Shown here in pieces: positions 43,110-51,006 of a stretch of 64,000 bases of DNA. Each line of letters starts with the position of its first letter. Position 1 is the stretch's first letter. A model generated the notes under the pieces. It was given only the letters and a program-made list of their open reading frames with translations, was not told the origin of the DNA and searched no databases. The DNA comes from Pseudomonas sp. efr-133-TYG-5 (GTDB lineage Bacteria; Pseudomonadota; Gammaproteobacteria; Pseudomonadales; Pseudomonadaceae): positions 1,736,001 through 1,800,000 of the forward strand of contig NZ_JARVSM010000001.1 of assembly GCF_030209175.1 (NCBI RefSeq), written 5' to 3'. The position numbers and the translations under genes are program-made.

Positions 43110-43925
43110 TCAGGCGAGTTCGGCGACCTTGGCCGCCTTGAGCTGCGCCTCGCGCGCCTGGGCATCGGCCAGACGATACAGCTCGATCGTGCCGTCCCAG
43201 TGCTCGATCAACGCCGTGCAGGACTCAACCCAATCGCCGCAGTTGAGGTAATCCACCTCGCCGACCTTGCGGATCTCGGCATGGTGAATGTGCCCGCAGA
43301 CCACCCCGTGCAATTCGCGTTTGACGCACTCGTGGGCGATGGCTTCTTCGAAGTCACTGATGAAGCTCACCGCCGTCTTCACCTTGTGCTTGAGGTAGGC
43401 CGACAACGACCAGTAGCCGTAGCCGTACTTGGCCCGCCAGTGGTTGAGCCAGCGGTTGAGGGTCAGGGTGAATTCGTAGGCCGAGTCGCCGAGAAAGGCC
43501 AGCCAGCGGTGATAGCGAGTGATCACGTCGAATTGGTCGCCGTGAATGACCAGCAGGTGGCGGCCATCGGCGGTGACGTGCACCGCTTCGTCGACCAGCT
43601 GGATATTGCCAAGGATCAGCCTGGAGTAGCGGCGCAGAAATTCGTCATGGTTACCGGTGACGTAAATCACCTCGGTGCCGCGCTTACTCATGGTCAGCAG
43701 GCGACGGATCACATTGGTGTGCGCCTGCGGCCAGTACATGCCGCTGCGCAGCTTCCAGCCATCGATGATGTCACCGACCAGATAGATCTTGTCGGCGTGG
43801 TAGCCCTTGAGGAACTGCGACAGATGCTCGGCCTGGCAGTCCCGCGTGCCCAGGTGCACGTCGGAGATCCACAAGGTGCGCACCCGCTGTTTGCGGCTGG
43901 GTTTGGCGAGCTCGGCGCTGGTCAT
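43110..43925 (-). CDS. UDP-2,3-diacylglucosamine diphosphatase-like metallophosphoesterase
   Basis: The 271-residue protein has metallophosphoesterase motifs: WISDVHLGTRD, LVGDIIDGWKL, VTGNHDEFLRR, VIHGDQFD and VCGHIHHAEI. This set is typical of the LpxH2-like group (calcineurin-like phosphoesterase), which cleaves UDP-diacylglucosamine in lipid A synthesis in some bacteria. Pseudomonas also has a classical LpxH elsewhere, so this may be a paralogue. The ATG follows AGAGGGTCGCCC. It is divergent from the AraC gene at 44061. Confidence 0.82.
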   Translation of the reverse strand: MTSAELAKPSRKQRVRTLWISDVHLGTRDCQAEHLSQFLKGYHADKIYLVGDIIDGWKLRSGMYWPQAHTNVIRRLLTMSKRGTEVIYVTGNHDEFLRRYSRLILGNIQLVDEAVHVTADGRHLLVIHGDQFDVITRYHRWLAFLGDSAYEFTLTLNRWLNHWRAKYGYGYWSLSAYLKHKVKTAVSFISDFEEAIAHECVKRELHGVVCGHIHHAEIRKVGEVDYLNCGDWVESCTALIEHWDGTIELYRLADAQAREAQLKAAKVAELA

Positions 43926-44060
43926 GGGCGACCCTCTGCGATGTTTTCGCCAGCTTGCGCGCGGCCGGTTAATCGACCATGACAGCTGTGCGTCAGTCGT
44001 GTGACAGCGCACGGCGCCGACGTCGGTGTAGACTGGCGCTCACTGCGGAGACGACCTGCC

Positions 44061-44825
44061 ATGCGACCGATCCTGACCCTGCGCGACTACACCCACGATC
44101 TGATTGTTCACAGCCACGACCACGCGCAACTGGTGTTCGGCCTGTCCGGCGCGCTGGATTTCGAGGTCGAGGGCCAAGGCAGTCAGGTTCGGCAGCAGAG
44201 TTTCGTGGTCATTCCCGGCGGTGCCCATCATGCCTGCGGCAGCCCCGATGGCAGCCGCTGCCTGGTGCTGGATGTGCCCGACGGCCGCTGGCTGAGCGAC
44301 TCGCTGGGCGAGCATGCCGACGCCAGTCGGCGCCTGCTCGACCTGCCAGCGCGGCTGTCGCTGGATTCGCGGCAAAGCCAATTGGTCAGCTGGCTGGCCA
44401 ACAGTCCGGTGACTGACCCGCTGATCGCCCAGCAAGGCGCGGTGTTGCTGCTGGCCAGCCTCAATCACGGCAAACCTGCCGAACTCGCGACGCGGCGCCT
44501 GCCCTACGCGGCGCTGGATGCGCACATCGAGCAATACGCCGCCTACCCGCTGCAAGTCGCCGACCTCGCGCGGGTGGCCGGGCTATCGACTGCGCGCCTG
44601 CACGCACGCTTCGTCGCCGAATGCGGGCAGACGCCGATGGATTACATCCGCAGTCGGCGCCTGCACCTGGCGGTGCAGATGTTGCGTGACAGCGTGCTGC
44701 CGATCGGTGAAATCGCCAGTCGCGTCGGCTACAGCTCGCAAAGTGCCTTCTCTGCCGCCGTCCTACGCGAATTCGGCGCATCCCCCGGACGACTGCGGCG
44801 CGATTCCTACGACAAAAGACGCTAG
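44061..44825 (+). CDS. AraC-family transcriptional regulator with N-terminal cupin
   Basis: The 254-residue protein has a cupin ligand domain (HSHDHAQLVFGLSGALDFEV, PGGAHHACGSP) and a C-terminal AraC double helix-turn-helix (VADLARVAGLSTARLHARFV; GEIASRVGYSSQSAFSAAVL). The ATG follows GCGGAGACGACCTGCC. It is 170 bases ahead of an EamA permease and is probably its regulator. Ligand unknown. Confidence 0.88.
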   Translation: MRPILTLRDYTHDLIVHSHDHAQLVFGLSGALDFEVEGQGSQVRQQSFVVIPGGAHHACGSPDGSRCLVLDVPDGRWLSDSLGEHADASRRLLDLPARLSLDSRQSQLVSWLANSPVTDPLIAQQGAVLLLASLNHGKPAELATRRLPYAALDAHIEQYAAYPLQVADLARVAGLSTARLHARFVAECGQTPMDYIRSRRLHLAVQMLRDSVLPIGEIASRVGYSSQSAFSAAVLREFGASPGRLRRDSYDKRR

Positions 44826-44995
44826 TCTGCCGACAGACAGGGGCGCCGTTACACGTTTCAATAGGCACACGCTGTCGCGGCTGGCGATCTTCTGATTTTG
44901 TTTCAAGGTCAAGCTCGGAAGATCGAGCCTGCGGCAGCGCCTGCATCGAGATCGCGTCGATCAGCGGATCGCGCAAAACGAACAAAAGGATTGCA

Positions 44996-45889
44996 ATGAC
45001 TCCCCGTACCGCCCTTGGCGCCTTGCATATCGGCGCATTGATGTTCGGCCTGACTGGTGTCTTCGGCAAGCTTGCCGCCGCCTCGCCGGCGGTCATCGTC
45101 TTCGGCCGGGCCGCGTTTGCCGTACTCGCCCTGGCGGTTTTCGCGCGTTTCGCCAGCCAGAGCGGCTGGTACAGACTGCAGGCAGTGGATTGGCGCCGAC
45201 TCCTGCTCAGCGGCCTGTTGCTGGCCGGGCACTGGGTGAGTTTTTTCATCGCGGTGAAAGTCGCCGGCGTGGCCATCGCCACCCTGGGCTTCGCCAGTTT
45301 TCCGGCGTTCACGGTGATGCTCGAAGGGCTGATCTTCCGCGATCGCATCCGCGCCAACGAAATCATCCTGGTAGTCCTGGTCAGCGTCGGCCTGGTGCTG
45401 GTGACTCCGGCGTTCGACCTGGCCAGCGGTGCCACTGCCGGTCTGCTCTGGGCGGTTCTGTCCGGGCTGCTGTTCTCGCTGCTGTCGCTGACCAACCGCG
45501 CCAGTTCCGCGCGCATTCCGGCGGTACAGGCCGCGCTGTGCCAGAACGTGGTGGTTGCGTTGTGCCTGCTGCCCGTGGCCGCGCCGCAACTGAGCGCGGT
45601 GCGCGCCCTCGACTGGTTGTGGATCGCTCTGCTCGGCGTGTTCTGCACCGGCGTCGCCCACAGCCTGTTCGTCGCCAGCCTGGCGGTCATCAAGGCGCGC
45701 ACCGCGGCGGTGGTGTTCGCCATGGAACCGGTCTACGGCATCACCGTCGCCTGGCTGCTGTTCGATGAAAACCCGACCCTGCGCATGCTCATCGGCGGTG
45801 CACTGATCATCGTCGCCATCGTGGTGTCGAGCCGCGCGTCAGGCGGTTCCAGCAAAAAAACCGTGGCCGCCGAGGCGGCGTCTCACTGA
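44996..45889 (+). CDS. EamA-family (DMT) permease
   Basis: The 297-residue protein has ten membrane helices in two EamA repeats (ALHIGALMFGLTGVFGKLAA ... RAAFAVLALAVFARF; LLWAVLSGLLFSLLSLTNRA ... MEPVYGITVAWLLFDENPTL). It is likely an exporter of amino acids or metabolites. It sits behind the AraC regulator gene. Its 3' end overlaps the SelW-like gene by 7 bases in convergent orientation. Confidence 0.88.
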   Translation: MTPRTALGALHIGALMFGLTGVFGKLAAASPAVIVFGRAAFAVLALAVFARFASQSGWYRLQAVDWRRLLLSGLLLAGHWVSFFIAVKVAGVAIATLGFASFPAFTVMLEGLIFRDRIRANEIILVVLVSVGLVLVTPAFDLASGATAGLLWAVLSGLLFSLLSLTNRASSARIPAVQAALCQNVVVALCLLPVAAPQLSAVRALDWLWIALLGVFCTGVAHSLFVASLAVIKARTAAVVFAMEPVYGITVAWLLFDENPTLRMLIGGALIIVAIVVSSRASGGSSKKTVAAEAASH

Positions 45890-46170
45890 GTGCGATCGTT
45901 GTGGCCGAGGTCGCGCTGCGGGTCGATTCGGTCACGCACCCGCTGCTTCAACACCTTGGCCTCGGGGAAGCCGCCATCGACCTTGCGCTCCCAGATCTGC
46001 ACACCGTCGCAACTGATGTGAAACACCCCGCCGGTCCCCGGCACCAGCGACACTTTGCCGAGGTCGTCGGCGAAGGTACTGAGCAGTTCCTGAGCCAGCC
46101 AGGCAGCGCGCAGCAGCCACTGGCATTGGGTGCAATAGGTGATGACGATTTCCGCTTTGCTGGCCGACAT
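45883..46170 (-). CDS. SelW/Rdx-family thioredoxin-like protein
   Basis: The 95-residue protein has the redox motif TYCTQCQWLLRAAWLAQELL (CxxC, cysteine replacing selenocysteine) and the second-half GTGGVFHISCDGVQIWERKV, which match the Rdx/SelW family. It probably reduces or forms a glutathione mixed disulphide; physiological role unclear. The ATG is 71 bases before the divergent plpD start. Confidence 0.9.
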   Translation of the reverse strand: MSASKAEIVITYCTQCQWLLRAAWLAQELLSTFADDLGKVSLVPGTGGVFHISCDGVQIWERKVDGGFPEAKVLKQRVRDRIDPQRDLGHNDRTQ

Positions 46171-46201
46171 GTTCGCTGAAACTCCTGAGACAGGGGGGCC
46201 G

Positions 46202-46207
46202 CTATAA
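46202..46207 (+). promoter_or_regulatory. -10 element of plpD
   Basis: A perfect TATAAT lies 33 bases before the plpD ATG. No good -35 hexamer is seen at 16-18 bases upstream, so an activator or extended -10 may be used. Confidence 0.45.
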
Positions 46208-46240
46208 TAGCCGGCTTTATCGCACGCCCCGAGACTCACG

Positions 46241-48430
46241 ATGCACCGTCTGCTGTTCTGCCTGTTGATTGGATTCCTCCCGATATGGGCCCATGCCAGT
46301 GAAGCGCCCCGCCCGAAAGTCGGCCTGGTGCTGTCCGGTGGCGCCGCGCGCGGACTGGCCCACATCGGCGTGCTCAAGGCCCTGGAAGAGCAAGGCATCA
46401 AGATCGATGCGATCGCCGGCACCAGCATGGGCGCCGTGGTCGGCGGCCTGTATGCCTCGGGCTACAAGATCGACGAACTGGAAAAACTCGCGCTGAATAT
46501 CGACTGGCAGCAGGCACTGTCCGATGCCCCGCCACGCGAAGACGTGCCGTTCCGGCGCAAGCAGGATGACCGCGATTTCCTGGTGAAACAGAAACTCAGC
46601 TTTCGCGATGACGGCAGCCTCGGCCTGCCGCTGGGGGTGATCCAGGGCCAGAACCTGTCCTTGCTGCTGGAAAGCCTGCTGGCGCACACCAGCGACACCC
46701 GGGATTTCGACAAGCTGCCGATCCCGTTCCGCGCCGTCACCACCGATATCGCCAACGGCGAGAAAGTGGTGTTCCGCAAGGGCCACCTGCCGCAGGTGAT
46801 CCGCGCCAGCATGTCGATTCCGGCGGTGTTCGCACCGGTCGAACTGGATGGCCGGCTGCTGGTTGACGGCGGCATGACCGACAATATTCCGCTCGACGTG
46901 GCCCGGGAAATGAGCGTCGACGTGGCCATCGTGGTCGACATCGGCACCCCGCTGCGCAACCGCAAGCAACTGGTGACTGTGGTCGATGTGCTCAATCAGT
47001 CGATCACCCTGATGACCCGACGCAACTCCGAAGAACAACTGGCGGCGCTGCACAAGGATGACGTGCTGATCCAGCCGCCGCTGGCGAGTTTCGGCGTCAC
47101 CGATTTCGGCCGCGCCGAGGAAATGATCGACGCCGGCTATCGCGCGACCCAGGCCCTCAACCTGCGCCTGGCACGCCTGAAACCGGCGGTGCCGCAGGAT
47201 GCCGAGCTGGCTGCTGCGCGGGCGCCGGGCCAGCGCACACCGATCATCACGGCGATCCGGGTCGAGAATGATTCGAAAGTCGACGACGACGTGATCCGCT
47301 ACTACATCCGCCAGCACATCGGCGAACCGCTGGACCTGGGCCGACTGCACTCGGACATGGGCACCCTGTATGGCCTCGACTACTTTGAGCAGGTGCAGTA
47401 CCGCGTGGTGCACAAGGGCCAGGATCACACGCTGGTCATCAGTGCCCGAGGCAAACGCAGCGGCACCGATTACCTGCGGGTCGGGCTCAATCTGTCGGAT
47501 GACATGCGCGGCGACAGCGCCTTCAACCTCGGCGCCAGTTATCGGGTCAACGGCATCAACCGCCTCGGTGCGGAATGGCTGACCCGCGCGCAGATCGGCG
47601 ACAAACAGGAGCTGTACAGTGAGTTCTACCAGCCGCTGGACGTCGGTTCGCGGTACTTCATCGCCCCGTCGGTGGTGTTCGAGGCACAGAACGTCGATGC
47701 GGTGCTCGATAACGACCCGATCGCCCAGTACCGTGTCGAACGCTATGGCCTGGCGCTGAACGTCGGCCGGCAGATCGGCAACAACGGCGAGGTGCGTTTC
47801 GGTGTCGGCGAAGCCTGGGGCAAGGCCGACGTGCGCATCGGCGATCAGGATCTGCCCAGCGAGAGTTTCAACGAAGGTTTCTATTCGCTGAAGTATTCGT
47901 TCGACTCGCTGGACAACGTCTACTTCCCCCACGAAGGCAAGGACATCAGCCTGACGCTGCTGCAATTCGAACCGAGCCTGGGCTCGGACACCCGTTACCG
48001 GCAGTGGGAATTCAAACTCGACAAGGCCATGAGCCACGGCCCGGACACGCTGATCCTCGGCGGTCGCTACGGGCGCACCCTGGATGACACCAATGTCGTC
48101 ACCTCGAGCTTCCTGCTCGGCGGCGCGCGACAGTTGTCGGGGTTCCGCGAGGATGCGATTTCCGGACAGAACGTCAGCCTGTTGCGGGCGGTGTACTACC
48201 GGCGCCTGACGCCGCGCGCCTACCTGCCACTGGACTTCCCGCTGTATGCCGGTGCGTCGCTGGAGCGCGGCCGCGCGTGGAACAACGACAACGAGTTCGA
48301 CAGCGGCTACATCAATGCAGCCAGTGTGTTCATCGGTTTCGATACGCCGCTGGGACCGCTGAATTTCAGTTATGGCCTGAACGATGCGGACCAGCAGGCG
48401 GTGTATCTGAACCTGGGGCAGACCTTCTAG
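46241..48430 (+). CDS. plpD: Patatin-like phospholipase autotransporter (type Vd secretion), PlpD
   Basis: The 729-residue protein has a signal peptide (HRLLFCLLIGFLPIWAHA). The patatin domain carries the oxyanion loop LVLSGGAARGLAHIGVL, the serine elbow AGTSMGAVVG and the Asp in VDGGMTDNIP. A POTRA domain follows at about 335-405 (TAIRVENDSKVDDDVIRYYI). A C-terminal 16-strand Omp85-like barrel ends in NLGQTF with a terminal Phe. It is a single-chain two-partner-like secreted phospholipase A1, as in P. aeruginosa PlpD. Active Ser is in the GTSMG motif. It stands alone. Confidence 0.93.
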   Translation: MHRLLFCLLIGFLPIWAHASEAPRPKVGLVLSGGAARGLAHIGVLKALEEQGIKIDAIAGTSMGAVVGGLYASGYKIDELEKLALNIDWQQALSDAPPREDVPFRRKQDDRDFLVKQKLSFRDDGSLGLPLGVIQGQNLSLLLESLLAHTSDTRDFDKLPIPFRAVTTDIANGEKVVFRKGHLPQVIRASMSIPAVFAPVELDGRLLVDGGMTDNIPLDVAREMSVDVAIVVDIGTPLRNRKQLVTVVDVLNQSITLMTRRNSEEQLAALHKDDVLIQPPLASFGVTDFGRAEEMIDAGYRATQALNLRLARLKPAVPQDAELAAARAPGQRTPIITAIRVENDSKVDDDVIRYYIRQHIGEPLDLGRLHSDMGTLYGLDYFEQVQYRVVHKGQDHTLVISARGKRSGTDYLRVGLNLSDDMRGDSAFNLGASYRVNGINRLGAEWLTRAQIGDKQELYSEFYQPLDVGSRYFIAPSVVFEAQNVDAVLDNDPIAQYRVERYGLALNVGRQIGNNGEVRFGVGEAWGKADVRIGDQDLPSESFNEGFYSLKYSFDSLDNVYFPHEGKDISLTLLQFEPSLGSDTRYRQWEFKLDKAMSHGPDTLILGGRYGRTLDDTNVVTSSFLLGGARQLSGFREDAISGQNVSLLRAVYYRRLTPRAYLPLDFPLYAGASLERGRAWNNDNEFDSGYINAASVFIGFDTPLGPLNFSYGLNDADQQAVYLNLGQTF

Positions 48431-48455
48431 GCCTGCACCACCGCGATCTACGGGT

Positions 48456-48473
48456 TGCGATCCACGGATCGCA
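48456..48473. terminator. Hairpin between convergent plpD and fimV-like genes
   Basis: TGCGATCC / GGATCGCA with a 2-base loop lies in the 83-base convergent gap. It is followed by a partly T-rich GCCTCGTTTCAG on the plus strand. Likely shared terminator, but not a strong one. Confidence 0.4.
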
Positions 48474-48513
48474 GCCTCGTTTCAGTCGACAGCGCCTGCG
48501 AGAACCGGCCACT

Positions 48514-50310
48514 TCAGCGAATGCCGGCCAACAGCGTGCGGGCGGTCTGACGCAGTGGCTCGTCGTCTTCCTTGAGTAATTCGTTGAGCAAGGCGATGGC
48601 GCTGTCGAGGTCGCCGTCGTCGATGCAGGTCTGGGCCTGCTCAAGCTTGCCGGCGTTGGCCGAGGGTGGCGGATCCGCCGCTTGCAGATCCAGCGGTTGC
48701 AGTTGCAGCGAGGGCTCGGGATCACCGAACTCATTGAGGAAGTCATCGTCGAGCGGCTGCGCATCCGGCTCGGCAAGCCACTCCAGCTCGCCGGCATCCG
48801 CCTCATCGGTCGCATTGGCGGGCAGCTCGAAATCCTGCGGCAGCACTTGCAGACCGGCGCCGAAAGCTGTTTCGCCCGGTTCGGGTTGATCGGCCGTCGT
48901 GCGGCTGTCTTCCAGATCCCAGGTGGAGTCCATCGACAGCGCATCGAGGTTCAATTCAAAGTCGTCTTCGGCCGTTGGCGCTGGCGCAAGCGGCTCGGCC
49001 GCGAGCGGCGGCGCCACGGCGGCGACGGGGATCACCGCTGCCAGCGAGGCGGCACTGGCCAGTTTCGGATAGCGCGCGCGAATGTCGTGCAGGGTCTGCT
49101 CCGCCACCCCGAGCTGACGCAGGCGCTGCTCCTGTTCGTCATAGGCTGGCGTATCGCCCTGGCGACCCAACACCTCGAGCAGCTGCACGCCGAGATCGAC
49201 GCGCTCCGGCTCCTTGTGCAAGGCATCGCGCAGCAGGCCGATGGCCTCGCCGAGGCGGCCATAGGCGAGATAGATACCCACCGCTTCCAGCACGTCGCCG
49301 GCGACAGGATCGTCACGATGTTCGACAGCGGCATGTGCGGCTGACGGACGCCCGCCGTGTGCTTCATCCAGTTCCTCTGGCTCACTGCGCGCTGGCAGCA
49401 CCGGCACTGGCGCTACCGACAGCGGCTGCCTGCGCCGACGTGCGTACAGCAACGCAACCAGCCCGCCCAGCAGCACCAACAGACCACCGAGCAGCAGCCA
49501 GTCAGGCCCGTCTTGCTGCGCCTCGACCGGTGCGGCCACCGGCGCGGGGGTGGGTGTGGGTGTGGGGGCTGGCGTCGCGACGGCGGGCGGCGGTGTCTGC
49601 TGCAACTCGATGATCCGCGCCTGCATCTCGTTGATCTGCTTCTTGCCATCGGCGATCAGGACATCCTGCGCCTGCACTCGCGCAGTCAGTTCGTCGATGG
49701 TTTTCTGCAACTGCTGGTTCTGCAGGACACTCGCCGCCAACTGTTCGGCTGTGCTGTCCTTGGCGGGAGCCGGTGCAGGCGCGGCGGCAGGCACGGTGGC
49801 TTTGCCCTGCGCGACCGGGGCCGGCGCTTCGGGCGTGGGGAATTCGGAGGATTGCGCGCGGGCATCCGGCTCATCGGTGGCCGGCACGATGCCCGGTGAG
49901 CCCGGTGGATCGATCAGCAGCGTGTATTCGCGCAGCAACCGGCCGTTGGGCTGGTTGAGCTGCACGAGGAAATTGAGGAACGGTTCCTTGACCGGTTTGG
50001 CCGAGGTCACCCGGATCATGTTGCGACGACCGTGCAGGATCGGCGTGAACTTGAGGTCGTTGAGAAAGAACACCCGCTCGATCCCGGCCTGAGCGAACTC
50101 GTCAGCCGTGGCCAGGCTGACCGACAGCTCGCTTTCGCGCAGGCCGCCGACGTCCTCCAGGGCAATGTCAGCCTTGAGCGGCTGATTGAGCGCCGAGTGC
50201 ACGGTGATATCACCGAGCCCCAGCGCCAGCGAGGCGCCGGACCAGGCGAGAACACCGGCCACCAGCAGCGAGTGGGCGCAACGCAGTACCACGTGCCGAC
50301 TTCCGAGCAT
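48514..50310 (-). CDS. fimV: FimV-family peptidoglycan-binding pilus-assembly / polarity protein
   Basis: The protein has about 598 residues. It starts with a signal peptide and the FimV N-domain (LGLGDITVHSALNQPLKADI, ESELSVSLATADEFAQAGIE, FLNFLVQLNQPNGRLLREYT). A Pro/Ala-rich linker and coiled coil follow (LQKTIDELTARVQAQDVLIA), then a membrane helix (LLLGGLLVLLGGLVALLYAR). Acidic cytoplasmic repeats and a FimV C-terminal TPR-like end (LEQAQTCIDDGDLDSAIALL) finish it. It is shorter than P. aeruginosa FimV (about 920), so it may be a second paralogue. The second ATG is preferred for ribosome spacing. Confidence 0.85.
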   Translation of the reverse strand: MLGSRHVVLRCAHSLLVAGVLAWSGASLALGLGDITVHSALNQPLKADIALEDVGGLRESELSVSLATADEFAQAGIERVFFLNDLKFTPILHGRRNMIRVTSAKPVKEPFLNFLVQLNQPNGRLLREYTLLIDPPGSPGIVPATDEPDARAQSSEFPTPEAPAPVAQGKATVPAAAPAPAPAKDSTAEQLAASVLQNQQLQKTIDELTARVQAQDVLIADGKKQINEMQARIIELQQTPPPAVATPAPTPTPTPAPVAAPVEAQQDGPDWLLLGGLLVLLGGLVALLYARRRRQPLSVAPVPVLPARSEPEELDEAHGGRPSAAHAAVEHRDDPVAGDVLEAVGIYLAYGRLGEAIGLLRDALHKEPERVDLGVQLLEVLGRQGDTPAYDEQEQRLRQLGVAEQTLHDIRARYPKLASAASLAAVIPVAAVAPPLAAEPLAPAPTAEDDFELNLDALSMDSTWDLEDSRTTADQPEPGETAFGAGLQVLPQDFELPANATDEADAGELEWLAEPDAQPLDDDFLNEFGDPEPSLQLQPLDLQAADPPPSANAGKLEQAQTCIDDGDLDSAIALLNELLKEDDEPLRQTARTLLAGIR

Positions 50311-50437
50311 GAGCATCCCTTAAATAAGCAAAACCGACTTCTATGCGTTCGCACATCCGGTACGAACACGATATTGCCCAGTAGTTCTTATAGTCTGCTC
50401 AGCGCGATCTCTCAAAAAACCGGCACGAGGTTATGCG

Positions 50438-50872
50438 TCAGGATTTTTCCAGGTTGGCCAGAATATGCCCGTGCACACGCATGCAGACCTTCAAATCCGC
50501 CTCATCGACGCCCTCGAACAATTCGTGGCGCAATTGCGTGGCAATGGTTTCAATCTGCTCGATCAGCGGCAGTGCCGCGGCACACAGGACGATTTTTTTC
50601 GCCCGACGGTCTTCCATCACGGACTGGCGTTGCACCAGGCCCTGGCTTTCCAGGCTGTCCAGCAAACGCGCCAGGGTCGGCCCTTCGACGCCGACGCTCT
50701 GCGCCAGTTCACGCTGGGTGGGCGCTTGCTCGAAACGCGCCAGGTGCAGCAGCACCAGCCAGCGGGCCTGGGACAAGCCCAGGCCGGCCAGCCGGCGATC
50801 CAGTTCGGCACGCCAGCCACGAGACATCTGCGCCAGTTGCATGCCAAAGCGGTGTTGATCGGTTAACGGCAT
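50438..50872 (-). CDS. MarR-family transcriptional regulator
   Basis: The 144-residue winged-helix protein has LGLSQARWLVLLHLARFEQA, the recognition region QRELAQSVGVEGPTLARLLD and the wing DRRAKKIVL. It resembles the SlyA/HosA branch. A 13-base perfect palindrome 37 bases upstream is a likely operator, so it probably represses itself. No adjacent efflux gene is evident in the window. Confidence 0.9.
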   Translation of the reverse strand: MPLTDQHRFGMQLAQMSRGWRAELDRRLAGLGLSQARWLVLLHLARFEQAPTQRELAQSVGVEGPTLARLLDSLESQGLVQRQSVMEDRRAKKIVLCAAALPLIEQIETIATQLRHELFEGVDEADLKVCMRVHGHILANLEKS

Positions 50873-50908
50873 AAAACACTCATGATTAGACTGAACAAAT
50901 AGAGAAAA

Positions 50909-50921
50909 ACTAATTATTAGT
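50909..50921. promoter_or_regulatory. Candidate MarR operator palindrome
   Basis: ACTAATTATTAGT is a perfect 13-base palindrome in an AT-rich segment just upstream of the marR-type gene. MarR repressors bind such sites overlapping their own promoters. Confidence 0.55.
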
Positions 50922-51006
50922 CAGCTAAGCATGACATTTGGCTATAGGCAAGAGCCGCCCCATACTGAATCGTTACAACTGTCTTGTGGTTGGCACTTAC
51001 GCCGCC

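Noticed and set aside
46217..48037. 606-codon open frame on the minus strand
   Set aside because: It is the complementary shadow of plpD, whose signal peptide, patatin and barrel motifs are certain.
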